A DNA stretch of 43,541 nucleotides, from contig CALVID010000006.1 in the NCBI GenBank assembly GCA_944329355.1, forward strand, positions 1 through 43,541, given 5' to 3'. Positions 16,064 through 23,760 of this stretch are shown in pieces; position 1 is the stretch's first letter, and each line of letters opens with the position of its first letter. The notes under the pieces were generated by a model, which had not been told where the DNA came from, searched no databases, and saw nothing but the letters and a program-made list of their open reading frames with translations. A program made the translations under genes and the position numbers. Source of the stretch: an uncultured Bacilli bacterium. Its GTDB lineage: Bacteria > Bacillota_I > Bacilli_A > RF39 > UBA660.

Positions 16064-16609
16064 TTAAACAAAAAGTTTAAGAACTATTAAAATTATAATA
16101 AAAGGAATCAACAACATAGAAAATAAGATTGCTATTTCCTTATTTGATAAATTGAAAATTTCTTTAAAAACTTTATAAAATAAAAATAAATAAGCAAAAA
16201 TAAATAACCCAATAAAAATATAAACTATAGTTAAAGATAAATTAATAAATAAACAGTTTAACACTAATCCAATTAATAAAACCACATTTAATAAAGACAA
16301 TAAATTAAAAATTAAAGTATACTTTTTTTTCAAAAATTTACTAATGATAAAAGAAATAATAAAGAAAAATAAAATAGAGATTACAAGTCCAATCAAAAAA
16401 TAATTAGTCTCACTAGGTCTACCAGTTGAAGAAGTTATATAGGCTCCTAAAACACCAGTTCCTTCTAAAAAATTATCAGTCGTCAATTCAAACAACTTAT
16501 CTTTATAAAGTGTATAAAAAACACCTATCAAACCACTAGTTAAACCACTAACAATCACTGATACATAAAATAAATTTTTATCCAAATAACTTTTAATTAT
16601 CTTAAACAC
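16064..16609 (-). CDS. Polytopic membrane protein of unknown function upstream of sigG
   Basis: About 181 residues with five or six hydrophobic segments (YVSVIVSGLTSGLIGVFYT, FLIGLVISILFFFIISFII, NLLSLLNVVLLIGLVLNCLF, LSLTIVYIFIGLFIFAYLFL and a C-terminal ILFSMLLIPFIIILIVLKLF). The loop after the first segment contains GAYITSSTGRPSE and probably faces outside. No family recognised. The start is a GTG at 16609, five bases after AGGTGA; there is no suitably placed ATG. It ends 45 bp before sigG with no terminator between, so the pair is likely one transcript and could be forespore-expressed; that is inference. Confidence 0.72.
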   Translation of the reverse strand: MFKIIKSYLDKNLFYVSVIVSGLTSGLIGVFYTLYKDKLFELTTDNFLEGTGVLGAYITSSTGRPSETNYFLIGLVISILFFFIISFIISKFLKKKYTLIFNLLSLLNVVLLIGLVLNCLFINLSLTIVYIFIGLFIFAYLFLFYKVFKEIFNLSNKEIAILFSMLLIPFIIILIVLKLFV

Positions 16610-16674
16610 TAATATCACCTATTAAATATTATATCACTTCTAAATTTAAATCTTTAACTTTCTTCATTATAGTA

Positions 16675-16703
16675 CATAAAAACCGTCATAAAGTTTGACG
16701 ATT
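16675..16703 (-). terminator. Terminator of the YitT-family gene
   Basis: AATCGTCA and TGACGGTT form an 8-bp stem (one G-U) followed by TTTTT on minus. The TGA stop is inside the 3' arm. Confidence 0.7.
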
Positions 16704-17579
16704 TTCTATAATTTTTTCAATAGGTTTATTTTTAATATGATCACCTATTATTTCTGACACATCAAACACCGTAACAAAAGAAGAAGTTGAAGCTTCGTCC
16801 AAAATATCTCTTAAAATAGATACCTCAAATCTAGTAATAACTGTATAAAGAACTTTTTTATCACCATGAGAAACAATTCCTTCTCCAGATAAAACTGTTA
16901 CTGTTCTTCCAAGCTTTTTAAGGATTGCACCAGCAATTTCTTCTCCATCATTAGTGATAATAAAGGCAGCTTTCGCACTATTAAGACCATCAGATACCAT
17001 ATCTATAACTTTATAAGATACAAAATAAGTAAGTAAAGAATATAAAGCTCTTTCCGCTCCTAACACAAAAATTGCAACACCATAAATAACTACATTAAAA
17101 CAAAATACTACTTGACCAACAGAAATACTTTTTTTCCTATTAATTAAAATAGCTATTATTTCCGTACCATCTAGACAGCCACCTTCTTTAATAATAAGGC
17201 CGCATCCAACACCAAGTAAAATGCCTCCATAAACTGTAGCTAACAAAGTATCTTCAATCAAAGGTGTATAACTACCTAAAACCTCTAATAAAACACTAAA
17301 TAATATCATTCCATACCCAGCTTTAAAGACAAATTTCTTACCAAGCTGTTTATAGCCCAAAATCAAAAATGGTAAATTAACCAAAAATATAATTATACCC
17401 AGTGAACCACCGAATAATGTATTTATAATAATTGAAACACCATTCATGCCACCATCTATCATTGAATTGGGAATTAAAATAAGTTCAAGAGCAATAGCTG
17501 ACATAACCGCACCTAGAGTGATCAAAATTAAAGATAGACAAAAATCCCAATTAACTACCTTATAAGCTTTTTTAGCCAT
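16686..17579 (-). CDS. YitT family membrane protein (DUF161 + DUF2179)
   Basis: 297 residues: five or six membrane segments at the N-terminus with IPNSMIDGGMNGVSIIIN and LFGGSLGIIIFLVNLPFLILGY, both typical of YitT_membrane, then a cytoplasmic C-terminal DUF2179 domain (AAFIITNDGEEIAGAIL, then GEGIVSHGDKKVLYTVI and FVTVFDVSEIIGDH). Function of the family is unknown; in Bacillus several paralogues exist and at least some are sporulation-associated. AGGAGGTAAAAGGGT precedes the ATG. It sits in the sporulation block between the GT2-TPR gene and the membrane gene before sigG, and a hairpin separates it from the latter. Confidence 0.9.
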   Translation of the reverse strand: MAKKAYKVVNWDFCLSLILITLGAVMSAIALELILIPNSMIDGGMNGVSIIINTLFGGSLGIIIFLVNLPFLILGYKQLGKKFVFKAGYGMILFSVLLEVLGSYTPLIEDTLLATVYGGILLGVGCGLIIKEGGCLDGTEIIAILINRKKSISVGQVVFCFNVVIYGVAIFVLGAERALYSLLTYFVSYKVIDMVSDGLNSAKAAFIITNDGEEIAGAILKKLGRTVTVLSGEGIVSHGDKKVLYTVITRFEVSILRDILDEASTSSFVTVFDVSEIIGDHIKNKPIEKIIENRQTL

Positions 17580-17642
17580 ACCCTTTTACCTCCTATTAAT
17601 ATTATATAGGATTTTTATAGGCTTTAAAAGTTTTTTTACACA

Positions 17643-18719
17643 CTAAACGTCTTCTTTACATTTTTCTAAAATAATCTCTTTATTTTTTACTATTCGCTCA
17701 TCTTCATTTATTTTTAAAGCTTTATTCACATATTCTAAAGCTTTCTCATAGTCCCCTAAATCAAAATAACATAATGATAAAAAATCATATATACTAAAAT
17801 TTGTACTAAACCATTCTGTAATATATGTCTTATAACCTTTTTTTATTTCTAAAGCTTTATTAAAAAGATTAATCGCTTTACTATATTCTTTATTCTCATA
17901 GTAAAAAATAGCAAGTTCTGTATAAGCTTCTTTTAAATGAGGAGCTTCTAACAAAGCTTTTTGATACCACAGTTCAGCCTCCACTGGCCGATTTAAATGT
18001 TTATAACAACGACCAATAAACCTCATAGAAGCACACCTTTCATCTTTCCAAGTAGCACTTTCCAAATTCAAATGTTTTTCTAATGTATCAATAGCCTCAT
18101 TCCATCTTTCATAATACATATATTCTCTACCTAAATAATGCATATTTCTATCATCTAAAGGATCTTCTTTTACCGATAATTCCAATAAAGGCAAATAACT
18201 TCCTCGAGATTTATTTCTATCAGGATAATGATTTAAAACAATACTCTCATCCAAAACTCTTTTTTCAACTCCATCATAACTTAAAACTTCATGTACCGGT
18301 CTTACCCATTTATAACCATATCTTGAATGAATTTTATCAGAATAAAAACTGACAATCGGATTATTATTTTTATCTAAACTCCAGTTAAAAGTATAACTAG
18401 CTCTAGTTGTTCCCTTAACCCAGATTTTTTCTAATTTATCTCTCCAACCTTTTTCAAAAACTTCATCTATATCGGTACATACACATATATCCGTATCCTC
18501 ATCAACCATATCCAAAGACTTGTTTCTCGCCACATCAAATCGCCAAGGATCAATAACTTCTTTTTTTACTATTACCCCAAGTTTTTTTAAAATCTCATAA
18601 CTATTATCAGTAGATCCTGTATCAAGCACAAACACCTTATCCGCTTCTTTAACTGAATTATACCACCTTTCTATAAAAGCTTCTTCATTCTTACATATCG
18701 CATAAACACATACTTTCAT
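17643..18719 (-). CDS. Family 2 glycosyltransferase fused to TPR repeats
   Basis: 358 residues. The N-terminal about 190 residues are a GT-A domain of family GT2: MKVCVYAICKNEEAFIERWY, VLDTGSTDNSYE (nucleotide site), and CTDIDEVFEKGW, where DID(E) supplies the metal-binding DxD. The C-terminal half is a run of TPR helices: MHYLGREYMYYERWNEAIDT, RFIGRCYKHLNRPVEAELWY, AIFYYENKEYSKAINLFNKA and LCYFDLGDYEKALEYVNKAL. Such GT2-TPR enzymes glycosylate surface polymers or proteins; the target is unknown. It lies between sigE and the YitT gene, 58 bp after sigE, in a sporulation cluster, so a role in spore-surface glycosylation is possible but not shown. TATGGAGGGG provides the ribosome site. Confidence 0.87.
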   Translation of the reverse strand: MKVCVYAICKNEEAFIERWYNSVKEADKVFVLDTGSTDNSYEILKKLGVIVKKEVIDPWRFDVARNKSLDMVDEDTDICVCTDIDEVFEKGWRDKLEKIWVKGTTRASYTFNWSLDKNNNPIVSFYSDKIHSRYGYKWVRPVHEVLSYDGVEKRVLDESIVLNHYPDRNKSRGSYLPLLELSVKEDPLDDRNMHYLGREYMYYERWNEAIDTLEKHLNLESATWKDERCASMRFIGRCYKHLNRPVEAELWYQKALLEAPHLKEAYTELAIFYYENKEYSKAINLFNKALEIKKGYKTYITEWFSTNFSIYDFLSLCYFDLGDYEKALEYVNKALKINEDERIVKNKEIILEKCKEDV

Positions 18720-18777
18720 ATTCTACCCCTCCATAATTAGAATATGATAGTATCCCTTATATAATTATTCATAAACA

Positions 18778-19467
18778 CTAATTTTTATCCAGCAACTTTA
18801 ATTTTCTAATCACTTTCTTCTCTATTCTAGAAATATAAGATTGACTAATTCCCAATAATTCCGCGACATCTTTTTGAGTCATTTCATTACTATTATAAAG
18901 TCCATACCTTAAAACCATTATTTTCTTATCCCTATCGTTGAGTTTTTCAATTTCACCATAAAGCATTTTTTTATTAGTCTCTTCCTCTAATCCTCTAGTT
19001 ACTATATCACTATCGGTTCCCAAAATATCCTCTAAATGTAACTCATTGCCTTCCGAATCAAAACTAAGATTATCTTCAAAGCTGATCTCTCCTCTCCTTC
19101 TTTTATTCTTCCTTAAAAACATTAAAATTTCGTTATCAATACACCTAGAAGCATAAGTAGCCAGCTTTATATTTTTATCCAGTTTATATGTATTAACACC
19201 TTTTATTAAACCAACACTTCCAATACTAACTAAATCTTCTAAATCAACACCTGTATTTTCATATTTTTTAGCCAAAAAAACAACTAATCTTAAATTGTGT
19301 TCTATCAATTTACTTCGAGCTTTTTTATCACCATTCATAGACATTAATACATATTCAACCTCTTCTTCTTTAGAAAGTGGTGCCGGAAGCTTATCCGCAC
19401 TTCCAATAAAAAATATACTATCATTTTCAAAAAATCTCTTAACTAAATAAATTATTTTTTTTATCAT
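18778..19467 (-). CDS. sigE: RNA polymerase sporulation sigma factor SigE (pro-sigma-E)
   Basis: The early mother-cell sigma factor, 229 residues, made as an inactive precursor. The mature part reads FFIGSADKLPAPLSKEEEV, then HNLRLVVFLAKKYENTGVDL and DLVSIGSVGLIKGVNTYKLD (region 2), LATYASRCIDNEILMFLRKN, and region 4 TQKDVAELLGISQSYISRIE. The N-terminal basic, hydrophobic pro-segment (MIKKIIYLVKRFFENDSIF) is about 8 residues shorter than in Bacillus subtilis when FIG is aligned with YIG. The SigK paralogue is excluded by the neighbouring spoIIGA, the processing protease, whose stop lies 3 bp upstream. AAAGGGGAATAAAG gives the ribosome site. Confidence 0.95.
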   Translation of the reverse strand: MIKKIIYLVKRFFENDSIFFIGSADKLPAPLSKEEEVEYVLMSMNGDKKARSKLIEHNLRLVVFLAKKYENTGVDLEDLVSIGSVGLIKGVNTYKLDKNIKLATYASRCIDNEILMFLRKNKRRRGEISFEDNLSFDSEGNELHLEDILGTDSDIVTRGLEEETNKKMLYGEIEKLNDRDKKIMVLRYGLYNSNEMTQKDVAELLGISQSYISRIEKKVIRKLKLLDKN

Positions 19468-19470
19468 TCT

Positions 19471-20241
19471 TTATTCCCCTTTCATCATCCCATTTAAAAG
19501 TACTTCAGCACCTGCCAACTTAAAATCTTTATTAAAACCTAAATAAATATTTTCAAAAACCCCAAGCCCTATCACCTCCACCTTTCTAACCTTAATACAT
19601 TCTAAAAGACCACTACCACCTATGGCAATATATGGAATATATATTTTTTTATTTCTAAAAGTATTATCGATATTAGTTAAAATAACTGGTTTATTTTGAT
19701 AACTCAAAACATTACCACTATCCAAATAACCAGTTAAATTTAAAATTTGCTTCCCAATATAAATATTAGTTTTAAAAGTAAAAGCTATTTTTTCTTTAAA
19801 CATTTTAACTTGTTTAATATATAGATAAAGAATAATCGGTGAAACTATTATCAAAAACAAAACATTCACGCTTAAACCATCATTAAAAAATAAAATTCCA
19901 TTATTTTTGTAAGAAAAAGTAATATTTAAAAAATACAAAAAACCACCAAGTAAAATACTCACAATATAAAGCATTAAAACCTCTGTTAAAAATGTCTTCA
20001 AATTCTTATAACCAAAACATACCAAACACATAATAAAACTCAAATAAACTTTAATAAAAAAAAGTTCCACAGATGATATTTTTAAAAACAAAACTAAAAT
20101 AGTTAAACTTCCAATAAATGCCCCTAAAATAACCCTACAAATTTTAACATTTCGTTTTAAAACAACCACTACAGTAAGCAATAATACAACATCCAAATAA
20201 AAATTTAAAAATAAAAGTCCATCAATATATACTGTCATATC
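19471..20241 (-). CDS. spoIIGA: Sporulation sigma-E factor-processing aspartic peptidase SpoIIGA
   Basis: 256 residues: five or six N-terminal membrane segments starting TVYIDGLLFLNFYLDVVLLL (a family hallmark), then a C-terminal aspartic-protease-like domain. The catalytic Asp-Ser-Gly is in LTGYLDSGNVLSY (Asp about 173), followed by NKPVILTN and IPYIAIGGSGLLECIKV. In the mother-cell septal membrane it cleaves the SigE pro-sequence after SpoIIR signalling. The start is the ATG at 20241 with GGTGGGGAT before it; the frame open to 20286 is not used. It is directly followed by sigE, as in all spore formers. Confidence 0.95.
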   Translation of the reverse strand, partial: DMTVYIDGLLFLNFYLDVVLLLTVVVVLKRNVKICRVILGAFIGSLTILVLFLKISSVELFFIKVYLSFIMCLVCFGYKNLKTFLTEVLMLYIVSILLGGFLYFLNITFSYKNNGILFFNDGLSVNVLFLIIVSPIILYLYIKQVKMFKEKIAFTFKTNIYIGKQILNLTGYLDSGNVLSYQNKPVILTNIDNTFRNKKIYIPYIAIGGSGLLECIKVRKVEVIGLGVFENIYLGFNKDFKLAGAEVLLNGMMKGE

Positions 20242-20299
20242 CCCACCAAAAACAGTATAAAAAAAACGACTTAAATATAATGTCATTTTTTAAAAAATA

Positions 20300-21985
20300 T
20301 TATAAACAACTTTTAATTTCATCAATTATTTTATCCTTTAAAATCTCCATGTTGATATCTCCATTACGAGATTTTAATTCTAAAATACCGTCATTAGCTT
20401 TCTTACCAACTGTAATTCTATAAGGAATACCAATAAGCTCTGCGTCTTTAAATTTAACTCCAGCCCTTTCATCCCTATCATCTAATAAAACTTCAATACC
20501 TTCTTCTTTCAATTCATCATAAAGCTCATCAGCAACATTCATTTGAATTTCATCTTTAACATTGATAACTGTAATACATACTTGAAAAGGAGCTATAGAA
20601 GCTGGCCAAACCAAGCCATACTCATCTGACATCTGTTCAGCAATAGCCGCCATGCATCTAGCAACCCCAATACCATAACATCCCATATAAACTGGCTTTA
20701 ATTGATTTTTTTCATCTAAGTAATTTAAATCCAAAGCCTCAGAATACTTTGTTCCAAGCTTAAATGTATTACCTATTTCAATACCCTTTTTAAAATAAAT
20801 TTTACCAGAACAATGCGGACAACTATCTCCTTCACGAATATTGACAATATCCCCTTGTTTATACACCTTAAAATCATCAACATTAACATTGATATAATGA
20901 TAACCATCCTTATTAGCACCACAAACAAAATTACTCATATTAGCTACTTCATTATCCATAATTATTTTTGCATCAATTTCAATAGGTCCTAAAGAGCCAA
21001 ATCCTGCATCAACAATCTTCTTCAATTCCTCTTCACTAGCTAACTCTAAATTACTAACACCTAATAATTTACTTAATTTTGTATCATTTAACTCTCGATC
21101 CCCTTTAACCAAAGCTAAAATAATTTCTCCATCAGCACTATATACTAAAGTTTTAACAGTTTTATTAATATCGACCTTTAAAAATTTTACAACATCTTCG
21201 ATTGACTTAACCCCTGGTGTTTCCACCAATTCCATTTTCTTCTTCTCTTCTTTTGCAACTTCCATAGCTTTAACCGGAGCCACTTCAATATTAGAGCCAA
21301 ACGAACAACTATCACACATTACTAAAACATCTTCGCCAATATCCGTAACTGCTTGAAACTCCTCAGATAAATCTCCACCCATAACACCAGTATCAGCTCT
21401 AACTATTCTATAATCTATACCCATTCTGTCAAAAGAATTTTTATAAGCTTCTACCATTTTTTGATAACTAATCTCACCAGTTTCTTTATTAGTATCAAAA
21501 CTATAAGCATCTTTCATAGTAAACTCTCTCGTCCTGATAAGTCCAAAACGAGGCCTTGCTTCATCTCTAAATTTATCTTGAATTTGATAAATATTAAATG
21601 GTAAATCTCTATATGATTTAATTTTTTCTTTAGCTGCCATAACAAATAATTCTTCATGAGTAGGTCCTAAACAAAATTCCCTTTCATTTCTATCATTCAA
21701 CTTAAACATATCAGGTCCGAAAGAATCATATCTATTCGACTTTTGAAAAATCTCACTAGGAATTAAAGCCGGCATTAAAACCTCATTAGCACCTGCTTTA
21801 TCCATCTCTTCTCTAATAATATTTTCTATTTTTCGTTTAACTCTAAGTCCCATAGGCATAAACATATAGACTCCACTAGCCTCTTTCTTCACCATACCAC
21901 TTCTGACTAATAAATTACCACTTTTACTATCTTCATCTTTAATATCATCTCTTATAGTATAGAAAAAACAATTACTTAACTTCAT
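20300..21985 (-). CDS. proS: Prolyl-tRNA synthetase (bacterial type with editing domain)
   Basis: Charges tRNA-Pro. 561 residues, the usual length of the prokaryote-type enzyme with the INS editing insertion. Class II motifs: ASGVYMFMPMGLRVKRKIEN (motif 1), REFCLGPTHEELF and FRDEARPRFGLIRTREFTMK (motif 2), and YMGCYGIGVARCMAAIAEQ (motif 3). The insertion between about 225 and 385 includes CGANKDGYHYINV, typical of the YbaK-like editing domain. The C-terminus is an anticodon-binding domain (LDDRDERAGVKFKDAELIGI). The gene has its own T-box leader with a Pro specifier. GTTAGGAGGTTTAT precedes the ATG. Confidence 0.97.
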   Translation of the reverse strand: MKLSNCFFYTIRDDIKDEDSKSGNLLVRSGMVKKEASGVYMFMPMGLRVKRKIENIIREEMDKAGANEVLMPALIPSEIFQKSNRYDSFGPDMFKLNDRNEREFCLGPTHEELFVMAAKEKIKSYRDLPFNIYQIQDKFRDEARPRFGLIRTREFTMKDAYSFDTNKETGEISYQKMVEAYKNSFDRMGIDYRIVRADTGVMGGDLSEEFQAVTDIGEDVLVMCDSCSFGSNIEVAPVKAMEVAKEEKKKMELVETPGVKSIEDVVKFLKVDINKTVKTLVYSADGEIILALVKGDRELNDTKLSKLLGVSNLELASEEELKKIVDAGFGSLGPIEIDAKIIMDNEVANMSNFVCGANKDGYHYINVNVDDFKVYKQGDIVNIREGDSCPHCSGKIYFKKGIEIGNTFKLGTKYSEALDLNYLDEKNQLKPVYMGCYGIGVARCMAAIAEQMSDEYGLVWPASIAPFQVCITVINVKDEIQMNVADELYDELKEEGIEVLLDDRDERAGVKFKDAELIGIPYRITVGKKANDGILELKSRNGDINMEILKDKIIDEIKSCL

Positions 21986-21999
21986 ATAAACCTCCTAAC

Positions 22000-22198
22000 A
22001 AAAAAAGAATGAACCATAGGAGTGCATAAGCACGGTACCATCCTTTTATTAACTTAATTACAAGATAACGGTTTTACCCGGAAATGTTTTCATTTCTCTC
22101 AAAAAGTAGGAATTAAATACTATCATAACTTGCTTCCACCAACCAAGCTCGCTTTATATGAGGAAATATTTAATATTCTTTCTTCAACGATTTACACA
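22000..22198 (-). ncRNA. T-box riboswitch leader of proS (specifier CCU)
   Basis: On minus, Stem I has GCGAGCTTGGTTGGTGGAAGC (AG bulge and apical loop) and TATTTAATTCCTAC on its 3' side, giving specifier CCT (22108-22110) followed by A, a proline codon. The T-box element GGATGGTACCGTG is at about 22031-22043. The competing terminator pairs GGATGGTACC with GGTTCATTC, with an apical GTGC/GCAC helix, and ends in seven T residues at 22000-22006. Uncharged tRNA-Pro should stabilise the antiterminator and switch proS on. Confidence 0.93.
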
Positions 22199-22202
22199 CA
22201 CA

Positions 22203-22231
22203 TATTAACATATTTTTCTTATACTTGTAAA
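22203..22231 (-). promoter_or_regulatory. Promoter of the proS T-box transcript
   Basis: TTTACA (22226-22231), 17-bp spacer, TTAATA (22203-22208) preceded by TG on minus. It is placed correctly for a start just before Stem I, and sits immediately after the AI-2E gene's coding end. Confidence 0.55.
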
Positions 22232-22244
22232 GTATTTTATGTGA

Positions 22245-23318
22245 TTAAATCTTTTTTTGTACCTTATGATGTTTTCTTTTTTTATTCATACTGACTATAT
22301 CTTTTTTAAAATACTTAAAAGTAGCAATCGCAATAATGGCAACTGGAAGTGAAATAATAATACCTAAAACACCAAATAAAATTCCACCAGCAAACACAGA
22401 AATAATAACCACTAATGGATGTACTTTATTACTATTGCCATATACAAACGGATTAATAATATAACCATCAACAGCAGAAAACACTAAAAACACAATACAA
22501 GTTTTAATAAATAATGCGGGACTTATCACAAACGCCGTAATCGCCGCAATAATATTAGTAATAATACCACCAAAATAAGGAATCAAATTACCTAAAGCTG
22601 CTAAAGTTCCAAGCATTAAAGCATTAGGATGCCCTATTAACATATAAACAATTGTATATTCAAAAAATGAAATAATAACAATTTTCATAAATCCTACAAT
22701 ATATTTTCTCATCTCATCATCAATAGTTGCTACATAATTATAAAGCTTCTTTGATCTTTGACTTAAATATTCTTTTACAAAATTTCTAATTTTATCCATA
22801 TCAACTAAAAAGTAAACAAAAGAAGCTAATATAATAAATATCTTAGAAATATAATCAATTGAAACTCCTATAAAACTTAAAGCTCCATTAGAAATATAAG
22901 TTCCCAGTTTTTCCAAAGTCTCATTAAAACCAGCTGACAAAGTATTTTGAACATCTTTAAAATCTATATTATAATCATATGACAATTCTCTTAAAAAAGA
23001 AATAATTCCATTAAACAAACTAGTCATTTGACTCATAATAGTTGGTGTTATTAAAGCTAAAATTAAACAAATAAATCCAAAAGCTCCACCAACTACTATC
23101 AACATAGCTAAAGCCTTAGGTAATCCTTTGTCTATTAATTTTTTAACAATTGGATAAAAAGCATAAGCTATAGCAAAAGCAATTAAAAATGGAAGTATAA
23201 TATTAAAAAGTAAACTTATAGTTCCAAACCAAAAATCTCTAGCTTGATAAACTAAATAAACTGTTAGTACTAACAAAACAACATTTATAAGCTTGAAATC
23301 TAATCTATTTTTAATCAT
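22245..23318 (-). CDS. AI-2E (PerM/YtvI) family transporter
   Basis: 357 residues with seven or eight membrane segments in the AI-2E/PerM pattern: two N-terminal pairs (INVVLLVLTVYLVYQAR; LFNIILPFLIAFAIAYAFYP), a central amphipathic part, then LMLGTLAALGNLIPYFGGII, the most conserved motif of the family, and YIINPFVYGNSNKVHPLVVI with ISVFAGGILFGVLGIIISLP. Members export autoinducer-2 or act in ion/pH or sporulation-linked (YtvI) transport; the substrate cannot be inferred. It overlaps dtd by 8 bp, with AAAGGAGAGGGCAG inside dtd as ribosome site, so it is translationally coupled to the rel-dtd unit. Confidence 0.9.
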   Translation of the reverse strand: MIKNRLDFKLINVVLLVLTVYLVYQARDFWFGTISLLFNIILPFLIAFAIAYAFYPIVKKLIDKGLPKALAMLIVVGGAFGFICLILALITPTIMSQMTSLFNGIISFLRELSYDYNIDFKDVQNTLSAGFNETLEKLGTYISNGALSFIGVSIDYISKIFIILASFVYFLVDMDKIRNFVKEYLSQRSKKLYNYVATIDDEMRKYIVGFMKIVIISFFEYTIVYMLIGHPNALMLGTLAALGNLIPYFGGIITNIIAAITAFVISPALFIKTCIVFLVFSAVDGYIINPFVYGNSNKVHPLVVIISVFAGGILFGVLGIIISLPVAIIAIATFKYFKKDIVSMNKKRKHHKVQKKI

Positions 23319-23760
23319 CTGCCCTCTCCTTTTCCAAAAGAATTGTTACCGGTCCATCATTTTGAATATCCACAAGCATCTCTGCCCCAAATATCCCTGT
23401 TTCCACATGAACATATTGACTTAACCTTTCATTAAATATTTTATATAATTTTGAAGCATTTATACTATCTAAAGCTTTAACATAGCTTGGTCTATTTCCT
23501 TTTTTTGTGTCGGCATAAAGCGTAAATTGAGAAACACTCAAAATTTCACCAGCAATATCTAAAATAGATTTATTCATCACTCCATTTTCATCATCAAAAA
23601 TACGCAAGTGCAACAACTTATTAATTAAATAATCTATTTCCTGTATCGTATCATTATAAGTAAAACCAACAAAAACAACCAATCCTTTAGATATTTTTCC
23701 AGTAACATCATCACCTACAGATACTTTCGAGTTTAAACTTCTTTGAACAAGTATTCTCAT
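23311..23760 (-). CDS. dtd: D-aminoacyl-tRNA deacylase
   Basis: 149 residues, full-length DTD. It hydrolyses D-amino acids from mischarged tRNA. Motifs: MRILVQRSLNSKVSV, the active-site SVSQFTLYAD (family SQFTLY) followed by KKGNRPSY, and NDGPVTILLE carrying the cross-subunit Gly-cisPro (family NxGPVT). Overlaps the end of rel by 4 bp (ATGA) and the AI-2E gene by 8 bp. rel-dtd adjacency is conserved across Firmicutes. Confidence 0.95.
   Translation of the reverse strand: MRILVQRSLNSKVSVGDDVTGKISKGLVVFVGFTYNDTIQEIDYLINKLLHLRIFDDENGVMNKSILDIAGEILSVSQFTLYADTKKGNRPSYVKALDSINASKLYKIFNERLSQYVHVETGIFGAEMLVDIQNDGPVTILLEKERADD

Noticed and set aside
18720-18777. SigE-like promoter (GAATAAT ... CATATTCT) before the GT2-TPR gene
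   Set aside because: The 17-bp gap between the elements is longer than usual for SigE and the motifs are degenerate; not strong enough to list.
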